Source: Holacanthus passer
Taxonomy: Eukaryota > Chordata > Actinopteri > Pomacanthidae
Direction of reading: 5' to 3'
Length of the DNA stretch: 64,000 nt
NCBI GenBank assembly: GCA_025331565.1
Contig: JAFREQ010000049.1
Coordinates: 1,584,501-1,648,500 of the forward strand
Part shown: piece after piece, positions 43,978-57,400 of the stretch
Numbering within the stretch: the first letter of the stretch is position 1
Layout: each line of letters opens with the position of its first letter
Translations under genes and position numbers: made by a program
The notes under the pieces: model-generated
What the model was told of the DNA's origin: nothing
Seen by the model: only the letters and a program-made list of their open reading frames with translations
Database searches by the model: none

Positions 43978-45270
43978 CTGAGTCAAACCGAAAGTGGATT
44001 TGAGTTATGGTCAGTCACAGAGAGAGAGAGAGAGAGACATTGTTCTGGATTGTTCTTTTATTTCTTAAACATCTATCTCTACCCTCTACCTCCTATAAAC
44101 CTCTTTCTGAAGCATATCACATGATGTGGCCTCTGTTTTTGCTTTTTTTGTCTAATTGTTACAACTTACCCCAGCATGTGTTACAACCTACCCCGGTAGT
44201 GGGTTAGGTTGTAACAAAGGATCACCATGTATTTGACATCACCTCATGAGGTCTGTGATATTCTTGCAGAGGTTTGAATTGGTGCCATTTGTAGTAAACA
44301 AATGTGGGTACTTTGTATTAAAGTTTGAGAACTACAACCGTACAACCATACCCGGTCTCCCCTACACCTTCAGGCAGGCAGACAGGCCAGTTTAGGTTCA
44401 GATTCCAGATAGCAGGATACTGGATACAGGCTTGAGGGCCGGACATGAGCGACACTGCAACTTTGATGAACTGACAGAGGAAAAAAAGAAGTGGATAGGT
44501 ATATGTAGAGAGTAGTTGATTAGGGAATGAGTTGCTGGTCAGGAGGGGGGCCAGGAAGGCCAGGCTGTTGTGGAGCAGATTAGGGAAGTGGAAACAGGTG
44601 TGAAGATGGGTGGGGGAGTCAGATGATGGGGAAAGGAGGGAAAGGCAGAGGGCACCTGGAGGATTGAAGGAAAAGGGCAATGAAGGGTCCTGAGGAAACA
44701 GAAATGTGGCTGGAGTGGTGGGACAGGGAGATTGCTGTGTAAAAATGCATTTTAATCCAAACCTGTACCATCTTTTACATTCTGTACCAAAGCGAGAAAT
44801 CTTTGAGCAAGAATGTTTTGTGTTATTAGATGCAGTTACCTTTTTGTACATTTTGCACCCTTGTTGGCTCCTGACTCTTTGCCTTTGGCCTCATGTTCAT
44901 TCACTATCTTATGTGTCTACAGGTACAGTAATTATTGTATATTCTTTATCTTTTACTTTTGGAGTTTTTTTCTCCTTGTACTGTGAAAAATGCACACGTA
45001 GTTGAACATTTATAATATGTTTTAAAGAAGAAATGAGGTGGTTGGAGGAGCAGCATTATGCCATTAACCACAACACAGCTCATTGTGTTGGTCTCCATAG
45101 CTACCCTGTTAAAGACTCAATTGACTGTCAGCTGTGTTCTCTGGCCTCTACTTAATTATGTGATTTCTTTTTGCTGGAGCTTTGAAAACCTCATCTGCCT
45201 TTACAGTACAGTGTCAGCTGACTGTGCAGCAGTCATATGTTTTGGATTTGTGGATTTTTGTGTGTCCCAG

Positions 45271-45486
45271 ATGGAGATGTCAGCTGCTGCAGGTGGCCTG
45301 GAGATGTCTGGTCACCGTCAACGCTCTGGCACGGTGAAGAGAAGGAGGTGGGGAGGTTTGAGGCAGCAGTGGAAGCTTCTAGGCTTGTTTGAGATTGATC
45401 AGCAGCATGAATTCTACAGCCTGACCTGCATGATGAAGGAAGGACTGGCAGCAGCCACCCAAAGCACCATTGACAATGCACCTACT
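45271..45486 (+). CDS. pip5kl1: pip5kl1 coding exon 1
   Basis: Acceptor 'tgtgtcccag' directly before ATGGAGATG, donor ACT|GTGAGT. It encodes residues 1-72, with a basic KRRRW stretch and GLFEIDQQHEFYSLTCMMKE. The frame stays open upstream of the acceptor, but without family similarity. Confidence 0.88.
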
Positions 45487-48400
45487 GTGAGTACACGTCA
45501 GCAGAGGCAACATTTCAATCATCCATACAAATGCATACATATTTAAAATCTATCCTCTTAGTATTCAAATTGAAGTATTTAAGTTCATAACATTACAGAC
45601 AGAGGTTAGATAAGAGTAAGTACAAGTGTATTAGTCTGTGCTTTAAAACATCATGCAAGTTTCAAATGAAATACAGCCAAACTGGAACATGATTTCATAT
45701 GTGTTGATAGCTTGCAGCCTAGTCTAGAGAGAACAAAGCAAGATTAAAATAAATCACAGATACATTAAAACAAACAACAGGTTAACATCATGATACCGAT
45801 CAGTTCATCTTAGCCTTTGAAAGAACATATGCATCTTTTGAACATGTGGTTTTCATTCATTGAGGGATTGCTTTTGTCACTGATGCTTTTCCATTAATTC
45901 TTTTACAACAAGAAGAATAACTTTTTTGGATATAACTTTCAAGCAAAGTTACAAAGTGCTGTACAGCTTAAAATCAGATACTTAGCCAGTGTTGCATCAT
46001 TTGAATGTGAATGTGATGAAATTGCTGCAACTGATGTGTGGGCTCATATAGAAAACAATAGATGTGTGTGTTTTTACTGGGGCCCTTGTAGGTAAAAGTT
46101 AAGTGGTAAATCGACTGCATTAACATGTTATTTACAGCACTATCAAGCACTTAAAATTCATCCATTCACACACACATTCATACACTGATCACAGAGGCTG
46201 CCATGCAAGGTGTTGACCTGCTCATCAGGAGCAATACATATATCTATAGAAAGCAACCCACAATATTTCTATGCTCACCCAGTCACACACACAGCCATCG
46301 GAGCCATCAGGGTTCACTATCTTGCCCAAGGACACTTCGACATGCAGACTGGAGGAGCTAGGGATTCGTTCCCTAGCTCCTCCAGTCTCCAGCATTAACA
46401 TTCTGATTAGTGGATTTCCCTGAACCACAGCTGCCCCAAGGTCTGCAGCCACAGAGCAGTCCCCTGGCCAGGCTGGTAACGTACACCGTCTACACCAGAG
46501 GTTTTCTGTGTGACACCTTCTCAGGGGGGCACAGAGGGAGACAGATGAGGTAAAGATACTGCACGAGATGAAAGGGACAGGTGCATGCTGGTGTTCTAAA
46601 AACAGCTGAACACCTATGGGAAATAGGTTAGTTAAGGGAGTTATGGTTTGGCTGCTCACCAGCACGGTCAGCTGTTGGAGCAGCAGTGGCTCCGACACTC
46701 ACCTCTTGGAGGAGATTAAGGTACTTTAAGGTGTGTGATTGCCACAATTTGTGTCAAAATTTGCTAAACAAAATATAGGCAAAAAACAGGGCTTAAGTTG
46801 AAACCCACAGCTAACTCACTGAGTCCATGGTAACCAAATTATGAGAATTGTAATTCCAAAAATTAGAGCATGATTATTCCCCAAATCAAAGTAACACAGA
46901 GAATAATAATAGGATTGACAAAAGCCATTAATATGAACTTTTTCTCATGTTGCAGTATTAATATTTTTGAGGCTCAGAATGAAACTATCCTTTATCCATT
47001 CATACACTGATATTTCCCGAGTGTTGTGGACATACAGACAAAAAACTCAGACAATTTTAATTTGTGACAGGGGATGGGGTCGTAGTTGTCTCAATTCTGT
47101 CTGAGGGACGACCCATTGTGTCAGAATTTGAAAACCCCTAGTCTGTACTAATGAAGTTTTCCACCTCTTACTCTCTGCCCCTGTGTGTGGACATATCATT
47201 CATTTCCGAATCAATTTTATTAAACTGGGACGAGTTGTGTTGCTCTCATCATGGAAAAGAACATAGTTATTATTATGTCTATCCATTTAATCTGTTTATG
47301 TAAGCCAATTTCTCAATTCAATTCTCTGAAATGTACTACATCATACATAATGCAGTCACTCCATAAAATATATAAGAATCCAGAGTAGTGTCTAGCAACG
47401 TGGTATCTGTTTGGGAAATGGTATCAGGATGGTTGTATATTGTTTCCACATCATTAGCAATAATGTGTCGAACACAGTCATCAGATATGAAAGGCCACTC
47501 TAAAATAGAGCCACTAAGTTGGGATGACTGTTGATTGTCTGTCTGTTGCATGCTCCACACAAGCTGCGTGACAAACAGCTCTGCTGCCCAGCCATTGATT
47601 ACTGGAATATTGCACCGGCTATGGGCTCACAATAAAAATGTTGTTCACTCCAGACAGTTAAATTGGCATGCATGCAGGCCAATGCTTGAAATATTTTGCT
47701 GAATTCAGCTTGTATGTCGCAGAAGAATCTTATTTCTAACACTGCAAACATCATCACTTGACAAACAGATTTTCTATCAATTAATATTCATTTTTTTTAA
47801 AACCCAAAAAGCTAAGTAATTCTGAGGTGGAACTTGAAGTACACTTGACGACAGTTAAACCAAGATCAGGCTGTGTTGCTGGGTTTGCTTGTGTGAAGAG
47901 AACAGGACTGTAACAAATGTCAGCACTGTTTGGTTCTGCTGTGACAGTCAGGTATTTGCAGACTGGCTGAACTCTCACTGCAGAGATAGGTGGGAAGCAC
48001 CAGCTTATACAGCTCAGTTTGTTACCTTTATCTCCTAGTTATATAGGTCCGCGCAACAGCTGTCACTTTTTCATGTCTTTAGACCCTGTTGGAAACACAG
48101 AAAACAATGGGCTGAAGGAACTTTTTTTTTCTTGAAAAGTAGTTCCTGAGACTAAAAGTTCAGGGCCAATAATGTGCCCTCTTCCCAACTCTGGAATGCC
48201 TTTCTCATCTATACTGAGATCAAATTATATTTTTGGGGATGAGTATTTAATTAGAGCCCATCTGAAACATCAGCTTATCACAAATATAACTTATTTAATA
48301 CCAACTTGATATCAACACTTATTTATTTATAAGTACAAAGAAGCACAGCACAGAAATGACAGACAGATTAAAGATATAATTGAGGTATTTACACAGAGAT

Positions 48401-51400
48401 GTTATCACATAGTTTGACCACCAGACAGCACAGACAAGTTGATTTCAACCCTACTCGGTATTATACAGTATTATAAATTTAAGTCTTTCTTATAAAATTA
48501 ATTTAAAAAATGTTTGTTTGCATTAATGTGTTTAAAAAAATAACATAACCAATATTGAATATTGGATTTTTAAAAAAACTTAAATATCAGTATTGACATG
48601 TGCCTCAAAAATCAAAATGCCTGTCATCCTCCCCAGGGTCTTGACTGCAGTTCTTGTCTGGCACCTGGCACTTCAGGGAATTATTGTCTTCAAGGATGAA
48701 TCATTGTTTTCACTCTGCCAGGCAAATAGCAGACAGCATGTATGATGTCATGTAGCCAAGCATGCTGACCTTATTGTCAATACTGTGAACAGAGTGGGGT
48801 CATGCCACGGATAACCCATTATTGTGCCATTCATCCACTGCCATCACCTCATGTTGCGGCATGATAATGCATGGGCCCATGTTGCAAGGATTTGTACACA
48901 ATTCCCGGAAGTGATTTCCAGCAACTCTGCACAGCCATTGTAGAGGAGTGAACCAACATTGCACAGGCCACAGTCAATGTTGGGACTAACGCGTTACACA
49001 AGTAATGTGATTACTGTAATGTATTGCTGTTTGCTGTAACGCAGTAATGTAAGGCATTACTAAAAACAATTGGGTAATATTTTACTCAGTACAAACTTCA
49101 GTAACGCGCATTACAATGCATTTTTAACCTGAAATTAAGTGGTGTTTTGTTTTTATACAAATTCTCCATCAGCATCGCGAGATCAGCAGAAGAGAAAAAT
49201 TCCGCGCAAAGAGTAGAAAAATATTTCCTATTAATGAATCGAAGATGACTGCAGCAGATTAAAATCAAAAATATCATTCGCCCGTTCTGCAATGCTGCTT
49301 CAACCTCTGGAAGCAACGGAGTGCCGCTCCCTAACAAGAGAAGAGCTTATTCTATATTATTATTATTCTATTATTATTATTAGATATTCTACTGTTATAT
49401 AGTCTGCTGTTGTTAGCCTTCAGCCTAGCTCAGCCATTCTCAGTCTCAGTTATCGCCCTCCACTGGATGTGTAATGAGCTGCAATAAGCTACATTTATAA
49501 CGCCAAATCCATACTTCCAGTTATTTTGGTGAAAGTAACTTAAAAGTAATGCCGTAGTAGTGTAATGCATTACAATTCAGAGACAGCAATATTGTAAGGT
49601 AACTAATTCCTTTGACAGTAACAAGTAATCCATAATGCATTACATTTTTGAAGTAACTTGCCCAACACTGGCCACAGTCAACAACCTGATCAAGCCTATG
49701 TGAAGGAGATGTGTGAGGCAGTGAGGCAAATGGAGGTCACAAGAGATACCCCCTTAAAGCCACAGTCATAGCAAAGCCATAGTTAAGTGCCTAATAATAA
49801 TGTCTTTTTTCAAAATAAAACTGCACATTTTAGAGTGGCCTTTTACTGTGACACCTGTCAGGCAGATGTATTATCTTGGTGCTTACTAACACAGATTCAA
49901 GCAAATTTGAGAGAAATAATCCTTTTATGCGCACAGGAAATTTCTCAGGTCTTTTATTTCAACTCGTAAAAAATAAAAGCAAAAACAAAAGTTCATTTAT
50001 ATTTTTGGTTCAAAAACCTTATGTTATTTTGCTTTAGCATGAGCTGTTAGTTAATCCAGCTCTGACAGATCAGGAGCAGAGTGAACAGTAAACACTGAGG
50101 CTGATATCAATGAGATCAAGTTACAAACAGTAATGCTGCATGGGAATGGCAGGCCATAAACAGGAGATGTAATTACAGAATGTTAATATATTGAATGACA
50201 AAATGAAAACATGCCAACCAGAAATAGTTTCACAACCTGAGGATTATGATGTTAAGTGAACCAGGTGAATAAATGAATCAGTCTAACTTTTTTCATACCG
50301 CCTTTTACACAGGTTACAAGTGCTTCACTGATGACTGACAAGCTGATGAGACAACAGTAAAAATGCAAATAATAAAACAATTTGACACTAATGGACATGA
50401 GGAATAGAAATTATAACAATGAAATCGTAAACCAATTACACAGAAAAAAAGATACTAACAAATAAACAGATAAAAAGGAATCAAAACATTTTAAAACATG
50501 AATCCAATAAATGATTAAATAAATCATTACCAGACATCATTCTTATCAAAGGTCCAGCTAAAGATGTGGGCTTTAAGTATGTTTAAAGATCTCAACACTC
50601 TCAGCAGCCTCGTTAAAAGACTCCAGAGGACCTGAAGGGCCCATCATGGTTCATATAGTGCAAGTATGTGAGACAAGCAGGCTGGTGCACAACCATGAAG
50701 TTTTTAAACACAAGTAAAAGGCATTCTAAATCAATATCAATATAAATATGTGTAATCTGTTCTCTCCTTCTGTTCCAAGTCAGCACGTAGGCAACAAAGT
50801 TCTGAATCTCATTCAACTGATTTATGACCAGACAGGAGAGGATTATGATAGTCTATCCTGTTAGATACAAAAGTGCACATTCTCTCTATGATGCTCAGAG
50901 AGAGAAATGAATGTAGGCTACTTTAACTATGTTTTTCAGATTGTGAAGAGCAGACTTGGTGACATACCCCACATGAGCCCCATATTAAAGTCTAGTTCAA
51001 AATCAAAGAAGATTTTCTACAGACGGTTCTTTCTGAGGTTTAAAATCCATAACTAAACTTTCAGCTTTATTCTGGTTGAGCTGTAAAAGGTTGATCCACT
51101 GATGCCAAAAATACATTTGAAAAAGAGCATAATCTAATAAGAGCACAAATTGGTAATTGCAGCAGTTGTTTTCCTCCTTCATGTGAAAATGTACAAATAC
51201 CATAGCTGAAAGTGGGAATCCTCTCCTGACCAAGGCCTTAACCCAGAGAGAGGTATGCAGTGTCCAACCTGAATGAACAGTCACAGTTCAACACTGTGCT
51301 GCTGCTTCACCCTAATCCCTCAACGCACTCTGCTGACTCAGCAGGCTGATGCATGACTGTCCTGTCTGTTGTGTTGTAACTGCAGAGTCCCAAAAACACG

Positions 51401-54400
51401 GCTCACATGCACACACAGAACTTTTACATAGAACATACAGTGGCTTTAGAAGTTACCCCTCCACTACTTTCTTCAGAAAAAAATACAAAATATAATTGAT
51501 TACATGTTTTTGCCGTCAGTTCACATACATTGCATGATAGTGACATTTGTGGCAGCTATTTCATGGCAGACCTTTTATTCAGTATATCAAGTGGCCAGGA
51601 TGCTGCTGCTGAGAAACATGCACATTTCATGAACAGTATATGCAAAAGTATGTGGACACCCGAACATATCAACCATTCCAAAACTACTGACATTAATAAA
51701 CAGCTGCTGCGCTTTGCTGATATGATGGCCTCCACTCTTTTGGTTTCAGTCTACCTAACAATTTTTGGAACCTGGCTGTGGGGATTGTTTTCCCACCATT
51801 CAGCCACAAGAACATTAATGCTGGATCATTAAGTCTGGCTCACAGTTGGCATTCCAGTTCATCCCAAAGGTGTTGCATGGGGTTACACCCAGCTTTACCA
51901 CTGGCACTGTAGTATGCATTCAGGCAGGTAGCTTAATAATATGAAATTAATGGTATTATAATACAAAAACCTGAAGTACACAGCTGGCTACAGAGTACTT
52001 CTAAAGGCACTGCATATATATATATATATGTAGTACATGTACTATGCTCAATATGGTCTCACACTCTAATGTAATGTACTCTGTATATTATAGAATGTAT
52101 ATATTGTATAATGTGTACATATTCATAATGTGTATATGTGTAATAGATCTAAAAAAAAAAATATTAAGCTTTATCAATAAATAAGTATCCCTTCTTATTT
52201 GCACTAACATTATTACAAGAGCTAAGTTAAATGGGAAAAGGTTTAAAATAACCACCTACAGATGCCATAAGGTGAGACACGGTCAACTCGCTGTCTTTTG
52301 GTTACTCACTGTTTGATGACCCACAATGGTTCAGGTGGTCCAGTGGTTGTTTGAATGGGTTTTTGAAAGTCACGTTAGGATATAAACTGCTGACTGTCAT
52401 GTCACAAATGAAATCAAAACCCTAAACAAATATTGACTGAAATAAACAGGCCTTTACAAAGAAAAATGGAATCAGTGGGGGCATAAAAACTAATTCATCA
52501 AACAAAACCAAGATTAAACCAAACAAAATAGCCAAAGCAGTTGGAGACTGTATCCTTGTTGTGTCTTCCACAGTCACTTAGTTTAGCTCCAAAAACTACC
52601 ACTAGGTGCTGCCAAACTATTTACATTGAAATTGTTGAAACCAATATAAAATTGTTCTGGAAATGGCTCTAATATACATACACACATCTTTATCTTTGTC
52701 TCCCACTCTAGAATGAACTGTCAGATGATGATTTCAGATTAGAGGTCACTCAGATTCATAAGGTATGTGGATGTACGTGTGTCTTAATAACTAAAAGAAC
52801 TTCAATTAATTATTGTGTTAAATGCTTCCACCTGCATAGTTAGTAGTGTGTGTGTGTGTGTGTGTAGGATTTTACAATGGAGACATTTGCAGGCCCGGTG
52901 TTTGCCAGCCTGCGTAGCTCTTTAGGAATGACCGAGCAGGAGTATCAGCAGTCGCTCTGCTCTGAAAGCTGCTATCTCCAGTTCATCAGCAACTCCAAGA
53001 GTAAGGCCGACTTCTTCCTGACGTGAGTCACTCACACACGTGATTGTTCAGGGTTTTTTTCCAAAAGCACCTTTTTTTGGTCTGAGATCCTATTTGCCTA
53101 ACTGTAAGCCCTAAATGTATCTGTAACCATAGCTCTAAACCTGACCCCAACTGTAACCATAGCCTTAAATCTAACAACTTGCCGAGGGATAACTAAAGGT
53201 CAACTTGCAAACTTGCCAAAATGACAGAGGTGTACTAAGATGTGCAAAAGCTTCTATTATCTCACAGTTTGAGAAAGAAAGTTGCTGCAGCTCTAAAGCT
53301 AAATGACACGCTCAATGACTACATCTAGTATTTTGTGTTAGGAATTCAATTTGAATAAAAGTGTAGAATAAAAGTGTAGAATAAAAATAACAAAAGAATT
53401 TGATGATAAAAAGGTCAGAGATTGGGTTGTTGAATTATTGATAGGATAGAGATGTACTTATTCTCTGCCTTTGAACTTCTAGAAATGATAAACGCTTCTT
53501 TTTGAAGACCCAGAACAAAAGGGAAATCAAATTCCTTCTGGCCAACCTGAAGATCTACATGGAACATCTGAGGAAGTACCCCCATTCCCTGCTGGTCAAG
53601 TTCCTAGGTACACACATCACACACAGACACACACAATGACCAATCCTAACTAGATATCTAAAGACATTAAACAGAGAGCAGGCACACTAGAACTAACTAA
53701 TGAAATACAGAAGAGATTTCCTTTTATCGAACGTTGTATTAATAATTATTTGTACATATCTACATTTCATCATAGATTTATTATTTTGAGACTGAATGTG
53801 TGTGATGGTGTCAGTTTTGCATGTATGACAACAGAGGGTTTTTTAAAAGGCCAGAAAATGTGCTGCTGAACTTCTCTCAGTGAATGTTGCAATTCTGACC
53901 ACACAGCTCATCAGTGCTTTCACAGCAGCTCATGGAAAACCCCTGCTGTGCATCGCAGCAGCAGTATTCTGTGTGAATTTGCCCTTTAAACCACCACAGC
54001 ACTGGTTAACCATGGTTTATGCGGTTATCTCCGAAAAACATATATTAGCACACCACAGATATTTAGGTTAATTGTCCAACATCCAGGCTGTGCTAGAATG
54101 AAAAAAAACTTGCAGACTTAGTTACCTGCGCACCATTTCGTAATGCAGTTGAGAGCATAGACTGCACTGAAAGCTCCATGGTGTTGTGTTTTAGGACACT
54201 TTAACATTTCACATTCTCAACAGAAACCCTTTAAATGCAAGAAATGAGAAATTGACATTTCCATATTCAGATCCTTTACTGAGTAAAAGTACCAGTACAA
54301 CAATGTAAAAATACTCTATTACAAGTTTAACTGCTAAATATACAGTTGGATAATTTAGTTAAGTGGTTCCCAACTGAGTGGTCAAGCCTCTCCAAAGGTT

Positions 54401-57400
54401 CACAAGAAAAATCTGGGGGGCTGTGAGCTGATTAATGGGAGAGGATGAGAAGAGAGAAGAATCCATTTTTTTGTGCATCATTTGACCCTTGAATTCCCTT
54501 GAAAGTTAGAAGAGTAATTGAAATTGGTGGATGAGTGCAAGGCAATATGCAGACACATTCAAACAGTCCAAACTAAACTTGTATCAAGTCCATGGAATAG
54601 TTGGAATGGGACAGGGAAAGGTGTGGGCATGCAGACAGACAGACACCGAGGCAGGCAGGATATAGGAAATTATGGGTGGCTTGACAGCAAAGGCATGAGG
54701 CACATAACAACTTGCACAATCTGGCAGAAGAACGATGCCTCTGGGCTGGTTCATGTAGTGAGTGGCTGATGAAGGGATGAGCTGCAGTTGGGCAGGGAAA
54801 CTCAGGTCTGAGGCAATCTGAGGACTGAGGCAGACATTGTAACAGAAATGTCTTATCGGTGGAACTGATTCTAATTCACAGACATCTCAAATGGGCCCCA
54901 AATATGCCCAGATTTGTGAACCAATGCTTTAATCTTTAATCATATGTTGTATAATTGCGTCATATGCTTCTTTTTAAGATTTTTGGCATTTTTGCATTTC
55001 TCTTATTGAGATAGTGACAGCTGGAGAGAGACAGGAAAGGCAGAGGAGAGAGAGAGAGGGGACGACATGTAGCAAAAGGCCCAGGCTGGAATTGACCCTG
55101 GGCCTCAGCCTTACAAACTGTTCACTCTGATGATGTTCCTGCCCTAAAAGTGTTTCAAGTCTCTGCAAGTTGAATGAGTTGCTGGAAAGAAGGAAATCAG
55201 TTTACAACAGAATCTAAAGGTCTTGAGTATAGCACTTACTCACCCCATTTTGATAACTCATCCACCCAGATCAAAATGAGCTTGTTGTTTTCATTTTAAA
55301 CATATTTCCTTTAATTTCACTTTAAATGCATTTTGGCTTGAAGCTGCACTTATCAATATTTCTGAATGAAAAGATAATGTGTAATGTGAAATCTGAGTAC
55401 CTTGTAGTGACAAACCCACAGAGAATTATCACTCAACTGCTGCTCCCTTTGGCTCAATGAAGCATTTTAGCCTCTTTAAGCTCATTGAGTTTTAGGACAC
55501 GTTTAGTGTTTTGGTTCACTGTCAGTGTTATTTTAGCATAATGTCCAGCTGCAGGCAGCAGCACCACATGTTGTATATATATGATAGTTGAATCAGGAGT
55601 TGGTAGAGATCAAAAACAGAGCAAAAAAGAGAGCGAACACTGGCCAGAAACATGATCATGTAATGAATGCTAATGTTAGTCTGTGTCTGCTGGATGTATA
55701 AATGTTAGAATATGTTCCACTGGACTGAAGTGATTTCTTACTGTTTTTTCAAGGTGTTCACAGGATTAAAATCCCACACAGACGGAAGGTACAAATCATT
55801 TGTTCACTGTTCTAAGTGTTATTGTGATTATAGGAGGTGACAAGGCATTATAAAGCACATTTCCTTTGTTCACTTGCCCTTTGCAGAAATACTTCATTGT
55901 TATGCAAAGTGTGTTTTATCCAGATGATCGAATCAATGCCAGGTAAGTTTGGTTTGCTTGTCTCCATAAATACAAAGCATGAGTACTCACTTAGTACTGT
56001 GTTAACATCACAGAAACAGACAGTGCAGACTCTTTGTGTGCTTTGATGTGTGTATTGTATTGCCAGGTATGATATTAAGGGCTGTGAGGTGAGCCGCTGG
56101 ACAGAGCCTGCACCAGAGGGAAGCCAGATTATTGTGGTTCTCAAAGACCTCAACTTTGAAGGCCAGTACATCACTCTGGGTAAGGAAAAAGAATGCGATG
56201 TTCATATGTACTGTCAGTCATATGAAGCTGTGTGGTAAGTGTGGCATTTTTGCATTGCATTCAGGACAATCAGTGTATTGTTTCTAACACTGCCTTCCTC
56301 TATCCTAAACGAACCATGTCCAAACATCTAATTCAAATCATTTCAATCAAATAATAATTCAATGCCAATGGTGTATGTAAATGACATTGGTTAAATTTAT
56401 ATATCAACAGATTCCTCTAAATGACCAACATAAGCCAACAAGAACATCAGTGAAAAGATTGGCTATTACCAGTCAAACCAAACAACCAAATCTGTTGTAG
56501 GCTTACATGTCACCTAAATGTATGAACGGAATTAACAAAGTTTACTTTGTTTCACTATCAACATATTACAGTTATTAATTTTACATAGGCCCAAATAGAT
56601 ACATTAACTTATCACCATGCAACCTGCAAACAACTGTGTTGCATCACTTCAACAGCAAATGCATGCGGAAGCTAGATGAAGATCTTTAACGGCACAAGGC
56701 AACGACACTGCTGCTTTTATCCACAGGGGGTGCCAAAATCAACACGAAATGAAAGTTCCTTGTTGCTTTAAACATAGTGTGTGTTTGCTCTTTGTTTCTG
56801 TTTGGGTTGCAATGTTATGTGGTCTGTGTATGCATGCAGACCAGCAGCGTCCCTGGCTCCTTCGGCAGGTGGAGATTGACACGCAGTTCCTCCGGAGGCT
56901 CAATGTGCTGGACTACAGTCTTCTCCTGGCCCATCAGCCCTTACACCACGATGAACGCCACCAGGGTCTCTCCTTTGCTACTCTCATCATGAGAACCAAA
57001 AAGTCAGTGTCTTTAAGTTATTTTCCTGACATTTGGGATTCTCAACATTTTGTGGCCTGTAATCCTGTGTTTACATTAAATTGTATTTATGGTGCAGCTA
57101 GAGAGTTGTAATTTGTCAGTATACAATATATAGTATATGAGTGTCAGTCTTAGAAATAAGACACTGAGACTATTTAATAAGTCGATCAGCAGAAAAATTA
57201 TTGACATCTACATTGATTATTCAGTAGTCCATAATTTTCTACAGCTTATCCGGGGCTTGGTTTACTCCATTTTCAAAGTGTTGGAGTTGATAAAAAAAAA
57301 ATAAAGTAGAAGGAGAAGTAGCTCTTCCCCTGGAAAAACTCAGAGCCCCACTTTAAAATACAAGGACATTACTCTGGATGGGATTTCAGTTACAGGAAGA

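Larger units (their letters stand above)
41863..44362 (+). mobile_element. Complete but inactive pogo-type (Tc1/mariner superfamily) transposon
   Basis: The ends are inverted: GGGGACACCGGGTATGGTTG at the left; at the right CAACCATACCCGGTCTCCCC, whose complement GGGGAGACCGGGTATGGTTG differs at one base. The insertion duplicates TA (41861-41862 and 44363-44364). Length is 2500 bp. Inside is a decayed transposase (42322-43661) with a downstream PHD-finger segment. Seven exact GTTGTAAC/GTTACAAC octamers sit in the first 410 and last 205 bases. Lengths of intact relatives are larger, consistent with an internal deletion near 42440-42510. Confidence 0.92.
41780..44720. repeat. Older interspersed repeat interrupted by the pogo element
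   Basis: The left flank 41780-41862 ('gtcacggctcaggaaatgcagggctgcaggaa..cccaaatgcag') and right flank 44363-44720 ('caggcaggcagacaggccag', 'ggatacaggcttgagggccggacatgagcgacac', 'ggaatgagttgctggtcagga') both resemble parts of one common fish repeat, split at the TA target. Identification is from memory of the text and is moderate. Confidence 0.4.
39961..45270. other. pip5kl1 leader intron
   Basis: Dominated by the pogo-type transposon (41863-44362) and the older repeat it split. No recognised gene in 39961-41780; the open frame at 41208-41567 has no known motif. It ends with 'gatttttgtgtgtcccag'. Confidence 0.5.
45487..52711. other. pip5kl1 intron 1, 7.2 kb
   Basis: Contents in order: a fish repeat with foldback (46150-46430), a diverged repeat (46490-46832), a Tc1 relic split by hAT copy B (48690-49760), a diverged repeat (50520-51280) and a DNA-transposon 5' fragment (51636-51886). 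The stretches 46850-48680 and 51900-52700 show only low-complexity TA/AT tracts near 52016. Confidence 0.65.
53608..55753. other. pip5kl1 intron 4
   Basis: Contains a hAT-type fragment (54270-54345) and a SINE-like remnant (54970-55145). The minus- and plus-strand open frames around 53880-54070 and 54518-54769 show no known motif. Confidence 0.6.

Noticed and set aside
44318..44851. 177-codon minus-strand frame, the longest in the window
   Set aside because: Pro/Ser-rich translation of a G/A-rich repeat spanning the pogo right end; it crosses the element boundary, so it cannot be an ancestral gene.
45058..45270. Upstream in-frame extension of the pip5kl1 first coding exon
   Set aside because: It lies before a good splice acceptor directly adjacent to ATG and has no family similarity.
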